Assembly (NCBI GenBank): GCA_028751875.1
Contig: CM054157.1
Span: 1,393,973-1,457,972 of the forward strand
DNA length: 64,000 nt
Source: Rapana venosa
Taxonomy: Eukaryota; Mollusca; Gastropoda; Neogastropoda; Muricidae
Reading direction: 5' to 3'
Part shown: positions 37,455 through 51,589 of the stretch, piece after piece
Layout of the letters: the number at the start of each line of letters is the position of its first letter
Numbering within the stretch: the stretch's first letter is position 1
Translations under genes and position numbers: made by a program
The notes under the pieces: model-generated
Told to the model about the DNA's origin: nothing
Database searches by the model: none
The model's input: only the letters and a program-made list of their open reading frames with translations

Positions 37455-37721
37455 ATTGAAAGGCTGTGGTGTTTTGTGAAGGAGGGTGTGATAGTATGAA
37501 TGAGAAGACTCAAGAGGCAGAGCCTTCAGTGAACTGAATTGCAATCCTGACTGACTTCCAACTTCTCCTTTAACTCCTGTGAGGAATGTTTGGAAACTGC
37601 ACTGCATTTTTCAGACAGTGTGTTTCTGGCAAGTTACCAGGCAGAACCCCCTCCTCTCCTGGTAGCAGGTTTCAGGTTGAGTATATTTGTGTCATCCATA
37701 CCAGTGGACACAGCTGGCCTA

Positions 37722-38105
37722 CAGTGGATTGGTGGTCTAGAGGTAATGCACCTGCCTAGAAAGCAAAAAGTTTGGGTTTGATCCAGTCCAGGTTCAATCC
37801 CCGTTTGTGCCTGAAACTTTTCCCCCATTCATTAGATTGTGAGTGGGGGTCTGGGTGGTAGTCTTTTGGATGAGACAATAAACTCTGTTTCATGTGCAAC
37901 TCATTTAGCACACACAAAACCCCACAGCAACAAGAAAGTTGTCCCTGGCAAAGTTCTGTAGAAAATAGCCACTGCGATAGGGAAATAAATACACACGCAG
38001 ACATGGAAAAAAAACCAATAAAGGGTGGCGCTGCTCTTGTAGCAATGCGCTCTGCCCGGGGAGAGCAGCCCAAATTTCACACAGAGAAATCTGCTGTGAC
38101 TTAAA
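37722..38105 (+). mobile_element. SINE-3, full length
   Basis: The head GGTGGTCTAGAGGTAATGCA with box-B-like GGTTCAATCCCCG is followed by GGATGAGACAATAAACTC, then AAAAAACCAATAAAGGGTGG and the end AGCCCAAATTTCACACAG. This is the reference copy for the split element at 4990-6385. Confidence 0.8.
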
Positions 38106-38194
38106 GTGGTATACCAGTACAAATACAGTGGATGTGTTGCTGGCCATCTTTTCTGTGAAACATAGATGGGGTTCAGATGATGATATTTTATGTG

Positions 38195-38390
38195 CCCCAA
38201 CTTTACAAAACACCCTGGGGGTCACCCAGAATATGCACTTAGTCTCACTCATCCCACTTGGGAATCTCTGTGAGACTGTAAGTACATGTTGAATGAGAAG
38301 CCTGCATTCAGGACTCATTTCAAATATCTTGCCATATAGGCAGCTGTACTCTGACTTCAGAGTTTAGATGGGATCCTTAAGCATGCACAA
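38195..38390 (-). repeat. Dispersed repeat H, minus
   Basis: It contains CCCTGGGGGTCACCCAGAAT and AAGTACATGTTGAATGAGAA, the reverse complement of repeat H. Confidence 0.72.
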
Positions 38391-38484
38391 GACATAGTAA
38401 GTGCATTTGAACATAGGCCCTCAGTTTATAATTAATGTTATGTTGAGCAGCTTTTTAAAATTTTTTTTAATCTGATGGTAGTAA

Positions 38485-39005
38485 TGTGTGAATGATGGAA
38501 AAACTACAGTATAAACATGTTTCTGGATGGAAAAGGCAGTATAAATGGAAATTTTGACAGTATAAATGTGTTGTGATGAAAAATCTCACGGAATGTTTGA
38601 TGAATGGAAAATCTGACAGTATGATGTGGGTTTCAAGGGGGAGGAAATTCTGACGGTATAAATGTGTTTCATAATGGAAAATCTGACAATAAAGATGTGT
38701 TTTATAATGGAGAATCTGACAGTATAGCATCCATGTTTTGTGGTGAAGAGCCTGACAGGATAGATGTGTTTTGGGATGAAAAGTCTGACACAGTGACAGT
38801 ATATATGTGTGATGAGAGGTTTGACACTGTAAGTGTTTTGTGATGAAAAGTCTGACACTATAAAATTGTTTTGCGATGGAAATTCTGATAGTATAACAGT
38901 GGTTTGTGATGCAGAACATGCACACACACACACACACACACAGTATAATTTTTTAAAATGGAGTTTATGACGGTATTAATGTATTTCATAATGGAAAATC
39001 TGATT
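38485..39005. repeat. Degenerate minisatellite, about 35-40-bp units
   Basis: Imperfect units of the type GGAAAATCTGACAGTATA plus AATGTGTTTTGTGAT, about 13 of them and strongly diverged. Probably old compared with the four tight minisatellites of this window. Confidence 0.75.
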
Positions 39006-39113
39006 ATTCATTATTGTCAAAATAAATAGAATAAAAAGAAACCAAAAGAATCCACAAGTCACACACACACTCGCATACATATGAACAGATGCAAATATAT
39101 ACCATGCTTTTAA

Positions 39114-40587
39114 CCCTTTCCCATTTTTATCCGCCGTAGCCTGCCGATGCCCGCATCTATTTATACCCGCCGCAGCCCGCCGGACGTCATTTCAGCCTAG
39201 TGGGGAATTTCCCTCACGCACTAAGCTCTACATAGTACACGCACACTATGAATGAACATTCCACTGAGGTCAGCATAAACTAAGGAAGGAATGGGTACCA
39301 AATTCAGTGCTACACAGCCTCCCATTCACAAGAAATTGGCCAGTGACTGGCTTTGTCTTTCCCACGCTTTCTTGTAGCTAAAAATGGCAGCAAAGATTGA
39401 GCATACGTTTGGGAGGAATATACCTACGTGGAAATTGAAGCTATTTGGCTTAAGTGGAACAGTTCGAAAGAGAATAAAATGATGAATCCGGTGTTGAAGT
39501 AGATGTAGAACAAAGAGATGAAATAGGAGAAGGTAGTGAGTCGGAAAGTGATGCTGAGGATAACATTCCGTTGGCTTCATAGCAGACGACATGGCGCTGC
39601 GCACAAGTGCCTTGCACAGTGCAAGACTTCACGCTGCCCACTGGGAACGGCACAAACTCTCCCACTGAATGCCAAGCCCTTAGATTACTTTTTTTGTTTG
39701 TGCCCCAACATTTTTTTTCAAATTTTAGCAGATGAAACTAACAATTATGCCAGGCAAAAGATCGCCGTGAAAGGCTTAGTCATAGATCCATTATGGACAG
39801 AAACAACACCTGAGGAAATTAGGGATTACCTGTCAGTTTTTATCATGATGGGGATCAAGCGTTTGCCAAGGCTTAATCTCTACTGGTCTACTGATTTGAG
39901 ATTTTCTGAGTCAGGATCAGTAATATTGTGACGAAAACCAGATTTCTCAAAATTATTCAGTATTTTCACCTCCGAAACATGCCAACACACCTGGATGCGA
40001 CACTGGGCTGTGACACCTGCATTGTGACAGCCATGTAACTGGCTACTGGTGAAGGATACACTAGTGTCTTTGTAAATAGTAGGCGTGAGCATGTATTTGT
40101 AAATAATGTATATATGCGCATTAGTCAATGTCGTTTTCAATATGTTTGAATACTTTCCACTCAGAAAATGTAGACTTGGTGACAGTAATTTTGTGACAAG
40201 TGTGAATGTTCGATTGGATTACCATGATGGTGGATGCAATGGAGGACACATTTAGGCAGGACCACACTTTAAAAAAAAAATCACATACGTATATTGCGCA
40301 TGTTAGAGGGTAGTTGTACACTAACAGCATGATGTCACTGCAATGTTACCTGTATTTGGTGACAAAGAGGGGACAGCAGCATGACACATGTAGGTAGGAC
40401 ACACATCTTGGGGTGCAGAACAAAGTATGACATCATATGAATACTTTGGCCAAATATGACTGCTCTGCGAACAATGGTAACTGTACAGCACTATGTGTAC
40501 TTGAGGTACCTTATTCTCTTAAAAAAACTGTGTAAATTTTCGAATACTACAGAGAGTTTCTCTGTAAGAAATGCGAATGGTAAAGGG
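39114..40587 (+). mobile_element. piggyBac-like element, TTAA-flanked, 1474 bp
   Basis: TTAA lies on both sides (39110-39113, 40588-40591). The ends are CCCTTTCCCATT and AATGGTAAAGGG, an imperfect inverted repeat of about 12 bp. The broken frame at about 39690-39930 encodes a transposase segment (ADETNNYARQKIAVKGLVID, then MMGIKRLPRLNLYWSTDLRF) that resembles the piggyBac/PGBD domain block DxTNxYA...GxxxLPxxxxYWS. Only the N-terminal part remains and the DDE core is absent. It is non-autonomous and dead. Confidence 0.78.
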
Positions 40588-40844
40588 TTAATGTAAAAAG
40601 TCTTTCTCTCCATATACTTAAAGATCACATCTGCAAGGCAAAAAATTAAACACCCTACGAAAAACAAAAACAACCAACCAACAAAACAACAATATACAAT
40701 ACACACAACACACATTACAACACATACACGTATAATACATACAGGAGTTCTTGCTTCATTTTTTAAGGTTTAGAGAGACCAATATACATTTTCTGCCTTT
40801 AAACCACACACACACACACACACATTCACACACACACACATTCA

Positions 40845-41458
40845 CACATACTCAACAACAGTTTACACTGATAAACATACTTTGATGCCATCTCCTTTTA
40901 TCTCTCTCCCCTTCATACACATTCCCCATAAACAATATTTATAATTTACATGATTTTAAAAAAATCAACAGTCAGGAGAAACCAATTCAATGTACACGAG
41001 GTTTCTCACTGTCATCTCAATGTAGTAAGTAGATAACATTGTACACTGTCTTACACAACACACACACAACACACACACACACACACACACACACACCACA
41101 ACCACACAGAGGGCAAGATGAACAAAAGTTGTGTACACTTAATCTTTTACCCTCAATACAGATAATTTGACTTGACTTCAAACACACTCACACACACACA
41201 CTCTCTCTCTCACACACACACCACACACACACATACTCAACAACAGTTTACACTGATAAACATACTTTGATGCCATCTCCTTTTATATCTCTCCCCTTCA
41301 TACACATTCCCCATAAACAATATTTATAATTTACATGATTTTTAAAAAAAATCAACAGTCAGGAGAAACCAATTCAATGTACACGAGGTTTCTCACTGTC
41401 ATCTCAATGTAGTAAGTAGATAACATTCCACACACTCTCTCTCTCTCTCTCTCTTTCT

Positions 41459-41496
<38 letters not shown>

Positions 41497-41654
41497 GCAA
41501 GATGAACAAAAGTTGTGTACACTTAATCTTTTACCCTCAATACAGATAATTTGACTTCGACTTCAACGAGGTTTCTCACTGTCATCTCAATGTAGTAAGT
41601 AGATAACATTCTACACTGTCTGTCTCTCTCTCTCACACACACACACACAGACAC

Positions 41655-41696
<42 letters not shown>

Positions 41697-41990
41697 ACAC
41701 ACAGGGCAAGATGAACAAAAGTTGTGTACACTTAATCTTTTACCCTCAATACAGATAATTTGACTTGACTTCAAACACACACTCACACTCACTCACACAC
41801 ACTCTCTCACAGACACAATGTGGGCAAAGATGAAAAAAAGTTGTGTACACTTAATCTTTTACCCTCAATACCGATCATTTTGACTCGACTTCAAACACAC
41901 ACACACACACAGGGCAAGATGAACAAAAGTTGTGTACACTTAATCTTTTACCCTCAATACAGATCATTTTGACTTGACTTCACACACACA
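40845..41990. repeat. Tandem segmental repeat, about 385-bp period
   Basis: A 200-bp block starting CAACAACAGTTTACACTGAT is present at about 40853-41047 and 41236-41428, with a partial third at 41560-41612. A second block, GGGCAAGATGAACAAAAGTT plus TCTTTTACCCTCAATAC, appears at 41111, 41496, 41704, about 41825 and 41913. CA and CT runs separate them. Confidence 0.88.
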
Positions 41991-42060
41991 CACACACTCA
42001 GTATATCCTCGATATAAAAGAATGAATAAATAAATAAAATAAATAAATAAATAAAGAAGT
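41991..42060 (+). mobile_element. SINE-1 tail fragment
   Basis: It contains TATATCCTCGATATAAAAGA followed by AATAAATAAA repeats, 40 bp beyond the OXSM stop on the opposite strand. Confidence 0.55.
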
Positions 42061-42098
42061 ATCGGGCATCATTCAACAACACAAAAAACCCACCACAC

Positions 42099-42352
42099 TC
42101 ACTCTCCCTGCCACTCGGCCAGACACAAACTGGCGTTGGTGCCCCCAAAACCAAAAGAGTTTGTCAAGGCTATTCTGCGACCTTTGCCCCCAGCCTGCCA
42201 GGGTCGGGGTGACCCAGTGATGTAGTCAAGGTCACAGCCGGTGTCAGGCTGAAGGAGGTTGAGGGTAGGGGGGATAAGCCCTGTCTGACAGGACTTGAGG
42301 GTGATGATGGCTTCAACACTGCCTGCCGCCCCGAGAAGGTGTCCCAGCGCCC
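42099..42352 (-). CDS. OXSM: OXSM exon 7 (last)
   Basis: Acceptor TTCACCAG; it completes a split Gly and gives 83 more codons and TGA. It has [20 protein letters not shown] with the second catalytic His, and [17 protein letters not shown] near the end, both thiolase-fold signatures. Confidence 0.96.
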
Positions 42353-45300
42353 CTGGTGAAGAGAGCAGTGACACACAGTGTGGGAACACTACACTGCTGC
42401 TGCTGCTGCTGCTACAGTAAGACACAATGTGTACATGTACAAAGCACTTTGGCCCGGGGGGGGGTTCTTCCTTTTTTTTTTTTCTTCTTGTTCCTCAGCT
42501 AGAGCTCTGAGGTTCACCAGTGGTGAGATTTTGTGTATGTGACTGTTTTGCCCACCATTGAGGTAGCCACATTCCGACTTTGGGGACTGACTCGGGTGAA
42601 AAAGCTTGTCTGTTATTGATGACAGCAAAGAGCTAAGGCCTTCATTAATGAAAACTTTTTTTTTTTTTTTAAATGTTAGGTTGAGATTGTCTTTATGCAT
42701 ACTAAGAAAACATATATATATATATATATATATATATACAGCAAGTGAAAACAGCAGGTTTAAAAATTTAAAAAAAAAAGGCTTACATGTTCCGGAATAA
42801 AACTTCAAAATGTTTTCAAGGATTTGTCACTAAATCAATTTACAAAAACAACTTTACTTAATCCTTAAACAACACAAGCGGAAAAAGATATAACCACGTA
42901 TAAAATGGACTTGGCTAAATCCTAAGAACAGCAACAAACTTGCTGGATAAACAGTGTACATGAAAACCCACAGTCAGATAGAATGCATACACCTCCTTCT
43001 TCAATTTTTTTGCTCAAGTGTTCGGTAAATGCCAGGGCAAATTAGTTGCAACCCCCTGTGGTACACCACAGATTGGTGTAAGAAGAATCGCAAGTTGGTG
43101 TTACACACTGCCATTTTAGATCTACCACAAAGCAATCTTATACTATAATATGGAAAACTCTGGCAAGAATTTATGTTTTTCTTCCAATGTTTGCATTTGA
43201 TAAAAACTGGCTTCCAATGATCACGTCGAAAGTGAACAAGCCAAAATTATCCTTGCTGCTGCCACTGTTATTTTATCAGACCAGAGATAATTACAAGTTA
43301 GTTCACTAAGTTTACATGTTTCACTGTCAGACACTGACACCTCTGCCATTGTGGAGCAAATATTCTTGATACATAGCATATCCACCTGGAAATTATGTGA
43401 TGGAAATTTCCCCTTTTCCATCACTCTCTGTTTTCTGTCTTTTTCCTAACATTTCTATTCTCTCTCTCTTGCTTGTTTTCTGCCTTCCTATCCATCTTCT
43501 GGAAATTATGTGATAGAAATTTCCCCTTTTCCATCACTCTCTGCTTTCTGTCTGTTTTCTGTCTTTCTCCTAACATTTCTATTCTCTCTCTCTTGCTTGG
43601 TTTCTCCATTCTCCTGCCTTTTTTTTCAAGCAATCTTTCTGGCATTTCCATATGAATTGTTCAGTGAGTAGCCCTGAAGTCAGAGTGTTGGGTAAAGCCA
43701 GCAGGAAGACCTCCTGCAGAGTGACAAGCACAGGAGAAGACCAGGCACTACTTATCTCACCCAACATGGCATTGCAGACTCATGGCCAGGGAACACAGAC
43801 AGGAAAAGAATACTGAACCTGTTTGCTTTTGTTGCTAACAAGTCTTTTGACAAGGGAGTTACAATAACTCATGGCAGCACAAGAATTAACTCAGTTACCC
43901 ATGCATACCATTCCCTTCACAGCTGGATAGATAGAGAGTATTCAAATTCATTTAACATCTTTTCACAAGTTGTGATATTAGACGGAGAGAGAGTGTGTGT
44001 GTGTGTGCATGCTTGTGTGTGTGTGCATGCGTGCATGTGTGTATGTGTGTGTGTATGTGTGTGTGTGTGTAAGCGTGTGTGCATATGTGTGTATGTGCAT
44101 GTAATTTTATAAAGTAAACCTGTCTACAGATAGAGCGACCAACAGAGTAAAAAGCTATAGGCACCAAGTTTCACAGCTACCCTACACACACACACTACCT
44201 TTACTGGAGGTGACCTTCACCCCTGACCCCAACAGCTCCTGGATGGCCCGACTTTCCGCAGCGTCGCCGATGGGGGTGGAGGTGGCGTGAGCGTTCACAT
44301 GGCCCACATCCTCAGCACCCACCTCCCCCTCCCTCATGGCCGCCTCCATGCAGCGCCGCGCTCCGCTGCCCGACTCTGACGGCGCCGTTATGTGATTGGC
44401 ATCCCCTGACAGGCCGTAGCCCAGCACCTGGGCACAGACATGGGTCTGTATGAACTGAATCAATCAATGATGGAATGAATGAATGATGTAGGATCTGTAT
44501 GTAGGATCTATAGTATAGGGCATAAACATGTTCTAAAATGAAATAAAAGTATGACTGCATGAATGTCGGTGCTTGATGTGTCAGACCCTACAGGAATATT
44601 CAACAGATTTTAAAAAAAAGTTTTAAGCATACAAGCACATACAGAGACAGATATTAAAACAGAAAACTTGAATAAGACTTTAACACTTTTGTTCTTTCAA
44701 AACCCCTTTAAAAAAAAAAGAAAAGAAAAAAAATACTCTTCACTTCAACCATGACAAGCTCTTAGCAAAACAGCCTGCACTTTCCTATAAAGAAGAACAC
44801 AAAACATTCTCAGATCGGAGTATGGCTGCTAAATTAGCAAGATACTCTAAAACAGCCATACATGCAAGCTTCTCATCCAGTGTGTACTGTCAATCACACA
44901 GTGATTCTCAAGTGGGATGAACTGAGTTAAAACTTAAAGAGTGCAACTTCTGGGTGACCCCCAGTGTGTTAAGATGGAGAACGCCTCCAAACAACAGCAA
45001 TAACAACAACAGCAACAGCAGCAGTGGGTTGTAACTGAAGTGACCCACCTCCCCCAGGATGGCGGCTCCTCTCTGCGTGGCGTGGGAAAGCTCCTCCAGC
45101 ACCACCACCCCCGCCCCCTCCGCCATGACAAACCCCTCACGCTGAGCGTCGAAAGGCCGCGAGGCTTCCTCTGGACTGAGCATGCACGCTTCACTTTGTA
45201 AGAATGAGTGACACACAGACAGGATGCAAACATGCACACAAGCGCACATGCATGCACACATATTATGTACATTGTGCACACTCACACACATATGTATTGG

Positions 45301-46698
45301 CCCCAACATAAAGAATCATGCATAAATGTATGTATGTATGTTAATCCGTCGTTTTCGACGATGACCTCCAAAACAGCAGAGGAGGCAGCTGCCAGAAATT
45401 TGATTATAGTGGAGATGCCTTGCCCACAGTACATCCCCCACTCTCTCGGCCAAGTGAGCATAAGGACAGTCAGCGTTGGAGATGTTCTCCAAAGGCCAAC
45501 TAGCCCCCAGGGCTGCAGCACATAAGGACTGTGCAAGTCAAGCCTCCTAGTCAGAGAGTCATAGTCGATCACTAAAGACTAAGCTGTAAAATGGGATTCC
45601 ATGAGTGGAAAAGCCACTGGTCATACAGCCTCTCACATTGCTGTTGCCCCCAGCGTCAATGGTTTAATCAAGAACTGTGATAAACCATAACATGCATAAA
45701 TATGCATGCACACATGCACACACATACAGCATAGGCATGCACGCATTAGCAAGCAGATGGACACATGCATACACACACACTTATATTGCACACACATGCT
45801 CAAACACATAAAACTTCAGTACAGGTGTGGGTTTTTTTTTCTTTTTTGCTGTTGTCTAATACCACAGTCAGTGAACATATATTAACTCTTCTATTGTTGA
45901 ATACCATACAGCTAAACTGCCTCTGTGTGTGTGTGTGTGTGTGTGTGTGCATGACAAACTATCAAGCTGAAATTTTGTCAACAGTTTTGATACATATTTG
46001 TACATGCATTTCTAAACAATTGTGCGTGTCTGGTTATCACGTGCCTTGTTACTGTCACCAAATATGTCACCAATCAAAGGTAAATGTACGGTATATACAA
46101 CAATTTGAAGAAACTAGCAAAAAAATGCATGGACATGAAAACAGTTCATACACACAGCTGTCAGTGTCCCCCACTTTCAGCTCCCCTCAACTGCTATCCA
46201 TTCCATCCCATCCCAGCCTACTTGGGGCGAATCGTAGAAGGAACTGACCACACTTGGACTTGGTAAAGTAAAGGAAGGGGTGCACTAATTTTAGTACTGG
46301 GGTCTGGACCAGTGACTGAGTTATGCTGAATTTGCGTGCTGTGATGTTAGCGTGGAATAAAGAATTGATGCCCACCTGCAGTGTTCAGCAATGGCTATGT
46401 ACAATGCTATTCCAAGAATGTGTTTGTCACACCTGTGCAGTGACACTCAAATACAATAATACACTTTTTTGCACATAACAGACATGGTTGACACATACTT
46501 GTATGAACTGTAGTATAATGGTTCGACATTGGTTGAATACAACTTATTTTCAAAAGAAAAACAAATGAACAAAACTTCTGTCTCCTCAAAACACTGTATT
46601 TTCTGTTTCATTCCTTGGTTAGAACTCTGAGGTTCTCAAAATAATAAGCAACAACAACGACAACAACAACACACACAATCACGCACGCACTAAACACA

Positions 46699-46755
<57 letters not shown>

Positions 46756-49700
46756 ACACACACACTCACTCAGTCAAATATGACCAATACCATACACCCC
46801 TGAGTTTCCCACTCACCGATCATTAAAACGAGTACTCAAGGCCCTCATACGAGCAAAGCCAGCCAGAGCTAGAGGACCTACGCACGCCTCGGTGCCCCCC
46901 GCCAACATCACATCAGCATCGCCATGTTTGATGAAACGGCAGGCGTCTCCGATAGCGTGAGCCCCTGTAGTGCAAGCTGTGGACACGCAGTGGTTGGGGC
47001 CCTGGTGACACAGGGGTAATAATAATAATAATACATGGAATTTATACAGCGCTAAATCTTGCAAAAAAACCACATCAAAGCGCTCTCATTCATCCTATTC
47101 TTTCACATGCAGCCAGTTACAATTTATAGATTTTTACAAATTCAAATGTAAACACACACACGCGCACAATTAACAGATTTTTACAAATACAAATGTAAAC
47201 ACACACGCGCGCGCGCGCCCACACACACACAAAAGTTGTACACTCGGGCAGGCTAATGGGGGGGGGAAGGGGGGGGGGGGCGGCAGGTGGGGAGTTGGTT
47301 ATTGAGGGCAGGGACAGAAATGAGATGAAACAAGAGGAGAGAATCTTAGGTTTGAAATAAATGTGTCTTTAGGCTGGATTTAAAAGCATCATAAGTAGGC
47401 TTTTGACGAAGGGAGGTCGTTCCAGATCACTGGACCAGAAACAGAGAAAGAGCGACGGCCATCAGTGGACTGGTTGAATCTAGGTATTCTTAAGCACAAG
47501 GTATCTGCAGCAGAGCGGAGGGAACGAGAGGGAGTGTACAAGTGAAGACATTCACAGAGGTAGGAAGGTGCCGTTTTGTGGAGACTTTAGTAACAGAGGG
47601 TACAGATCTTATAGTTTACCCTCTGTGGCACAGGCAGCCAGTGGAGAGATCGCAAGAGAGGAGTAATGTGCTCATTGTCAGCTGTGTGTTTATAAACACA
47701 AGACAGTCTGAGGACACGATTTGATTTCCTTGTCACACTGCTTTTATACAATGATAATGGCGCTTGCAGCCTTAATTTTGATAAAATGTATGGGATGGGA
47801 ACAATTTAAACAATAGTACTAACAAACACATATGGTAAGACACACTGATGTGAACAATGACAATTAATGACCACCGCCCACCCCCACCCCATACACTGAC
47901 TACGAGAAATGACTATTAGAGATGACAAAAGTGATGTATCCTGACAACAACAATAACTACACTACACTGCAATGCACTACACTACACTACACTGCACTGC
48001 ACTACACTGCACTGCACAACACTACACAACACTGCACTGCACTGCACAACACTACACTGCACTATACTGCACTGCACAACACTACACTACACTGCACTGC
48101 ACAACACTACACTACACTGCACTGCACTACACTACACTACACTGCACTGCACTGCACTGCACTGCACTGCACTGCACTGCACTGCACTGCACTGCACTGC
48201 ACTGCACGACGACACGCACGGCACGGCACGGCACGGCACGGCACGGCACTCCACTACACTACACGATACCACACCACACCGCACTGCACAACACTACACT
48301 GCACTGCACTGCATGACACTACACTACACTACCCTACCCTACCCTACCCTACCCTACACTACACGAAATACAACACCTTCAAACACCAAATAGGGGCCAG
48401 GGGGAGGGGGGAGGGTAGCTTAGTGGTAAGAGCATTCTGACAGCCACCTCAGGGGAGCCCATTTTAGGGAACTCTACCTTGGAGTTAACTCTAGTATTGA
48501 TGCCACTCTCACCAAAGTCCTTTGGATGAGACTATAAGTACAAACCAAGAACCCATGTGTGAATGCATGCGGAGCATTGTGAAAACATGTTAAAAACCCG
48601 CGCCACCTTTAGGAAGAGTGGGTCATTGCATGCCAGTGGTTGCTGATGACAAAATTTAAAAAACACCCTGCATGGACACAGATACCGTGTTTAGATGCCA
48701 TCCCTGAAGTAGGAATAATTATGCTGGGTAGAAACGGTCACATACGCAAAATCTCACCATTGGTGAACCTTGGAGCTGTAGCTGAAGAACGGGAAAGAAA
48801 GAAAAACAACCTCACCCACTGGTGACCTTCTCACCTTGAGGCCGTGCACAAGGCTGACGTGGCCGGCTGCGATGTTGAGGAGAATCTCCGGCACAAACCA
48901 AGGACTGACTTTGCGGTACTTGCCTCCGCGGAGCTGTTCACCTGCATCTGCAATCTGCTCCAGGTCAACCATGCCCGACCCAATGCATACACCTGCACAC
49001 AAGTTTGGTGGTGCTCTTGTTGGGAGTTCCCCAGCTTAACATCCATACTGTCCTAACAAAGTCATAGAGCTTGTACTCATTGAGAATGAATGTTGTGTAA
49101 TGAAAAGAGTATTACAATGCAATGAATATGAAATCAAGTTTTAACATTACATGGATTTCAAAAAAATGATTTTACCCATGTACTGCACTTTAAGCATAAT
49201 GAATTGCAATGAAAATCACAAAATAAAGAAAGTGTTACTATTATGAACACTGCCTTAACCCTCTTGTTGTTGGATTCTACAGAGCTAAACTGCCTGTAGA
49301 TTTTGAATTCTTTGCAGGTTTTCTACCTCCATCTGGCTTACTTTACTCCTAAGGCAATTGTGTGTGTGCATGACAAGTTATCAAGCTGAAATTTTGTCAC
49401 AAGCTAGGCATGCCTTTGTACTTGCATTTAGGCACAATTTTATGTGTCTGGTCACCAGATGTTTTGTCATTGTCACCTTATTTGTCACCAATCACAGGTA
49501 AAAATATGGTATATATGATAAAACAGCAAATCCTGCATGGATTTGACAATAGTTCAAGCATATTAGTGTCGAATAAGGAAGTGATACCCAGCTGATGTGT
49601 TTACCAATAGTTATGTGCAATAGTACTTCAAGGATGTGTCACACAATGTCCCCATAGCACCTGTTGTTTTATGGTATGTCTCGAGGAGACAGAAGTTTTG

Positions 49701-51545
49701 TTTAACTATTTTTTCTTTTGAAAACAAGTCATATTCAATCGACATGTGACCTTTATACTGCAGTTCATATCTGCATGTGCTACCACATGTTTGTTAAGTG
49801 TACAGAAGTGTATTATTGTACATGACTGTCACACTGTCACCATTGTCACAGCACAGGTGTGACAAATTCGAAACAACACAGAACTTCTGTAACTCTACAA
49901 AATTTTAATGTTGGTAGTCTCTAAAGTAGTCGTAGTGGTGGCACAGGGTCACATCACATCACAAAAGCACAAATTATGGATGTGTGTGTGTGTGGGGGGG
50001 GGTACCCATTGCTCTCACCTGTCGAACCTTGGCAGACGGAGACCTATTTTATTTTCCTTCTTGCTATTTTCATTATCAGCATATCTGTTCGTTTCTGCCA
50101 TTGCTGTTTCAAAGCAAAAGTGTGGTAATAATGAGAAAACAGTCAAAAGGCATCATGCTTTCAGGTGTCTATGCTGCGGACCAGCCGGGAGTTAAAATTT
50201 CTCCAGTCGGTGTGTGTGTAGCGCAGGTCAGGAATGTGCCGTGTAGCATGTTAGTTTCTGGCTCACTCTTCTCCCTAACTGCAGCATTTCCTTCCTCCTC
50301 TTCCTCGTAGTCGTTTAATATCGGACTCACTTAACAATTCTCATTCAAATGTTTCTACTTCCAAGACAATAACATTCAATTTATGGTCTCGCTAATCAGA
50401 TGAATCATCTGCTACTAAAGAAAACGCCATTTTTTTCCACCACGCTGCACCATTGAAAAGCATTCCGGTCGCTGGCTGTTATTTCTTCCTTCCCTCCCCA
50501 CTACACGCATGTTAGTGGTCTAAATTTATCACTGGCATCCTCTGACACCCTCCCTGCATCGCCCCACCAATTTTCAGACACATAGTGTGAAAATCACGAG
50601 ATCTGTGTGTGATGGAAAAGTACTGCCCACATGGGCAGCACCAACTGTCGGCTGCGGTCGTATTGGAATCTAGCGGCAGCCTCCATTACTGTCGGCTGCG
50701 GCCGGATCAGGGACAAGAGGGTTAAGCGCAGCATCCCAATGATTTTGCAGGATGAAAGGAGCTGCCAGTCAATCAGTCATACACCTGTACCAATGACACT
50801 CCTACTGAAATTAAATCTGCACATGATGAAACATCTAAACACCCTATACACTCACATCAAATAATTATACAGATTGTTCCAATGACATACACCTTTACAT
50901 CAAGGAGCTAATGATAGCAGTATATATACTAAAGCAATTTCTATTGTCAATAATTTTTAAAATATCAAAAAGCCTTAGCCTCTTGTAATATAGTTATGGT
51001 AGTATGCATACCTGAATCTATGTACCTATCATTATATGAGCTTCAAAATTCATTTATTACTAGTTAACATTTCTCTGAGAATATTCACATGTTAGTAATA
51101 GAAGTCTACTAAAAATATTAAAAAACCCACAACATGAAAACTGCTAGAGCTGTTGCCTCAATATACACAACAATGATCTGATTTCGGGTCTATTCATTCA
51201 CAGAACTAATGCCTGACCTGTCCTTTCACGCTCTCTTTCATTCTCGGGTTTCCATCCTGCCAAGGTCAAGGCCTCTTCAGCAGCAGCCAGAGCAAAAGCA
51301 GCAGCCAAGGTCACGCCGCGGTTGTTTGACTTGGGCACCACGCGCTGGTAGCTGAACTGGTCCGGGCCATCCCCACAAGGAACCTGCCCCACCACTTGAC
51401 AGGGGATCCCTTCATAACCTGCAGTGAGATAGACAGTGTCTGTTCATAACCTGCAGTGAGAAAGACAGTGTCTGTTCATAACCTGCAGTGAGAAAGACAG
51501 TGTTGACATGAACGGATTGTCCTAGTCACACACACATGCATGTAT

Positions 51546-51589
<44 letters not shown>

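Noticed and set aside
45165..45200. Upstream acceptors for OXSM exon 5 (AG near 45190-45196)
   Set aside because: They break the phase with exon 4 or add residues absent from the family; ATGCTCAG at 45176-45177 joins correctly.
47922..48440. A 172-codon Thr/Leu/His-rich frame
   Set aside because: It is the translation of the CACTG pentamer satellite.
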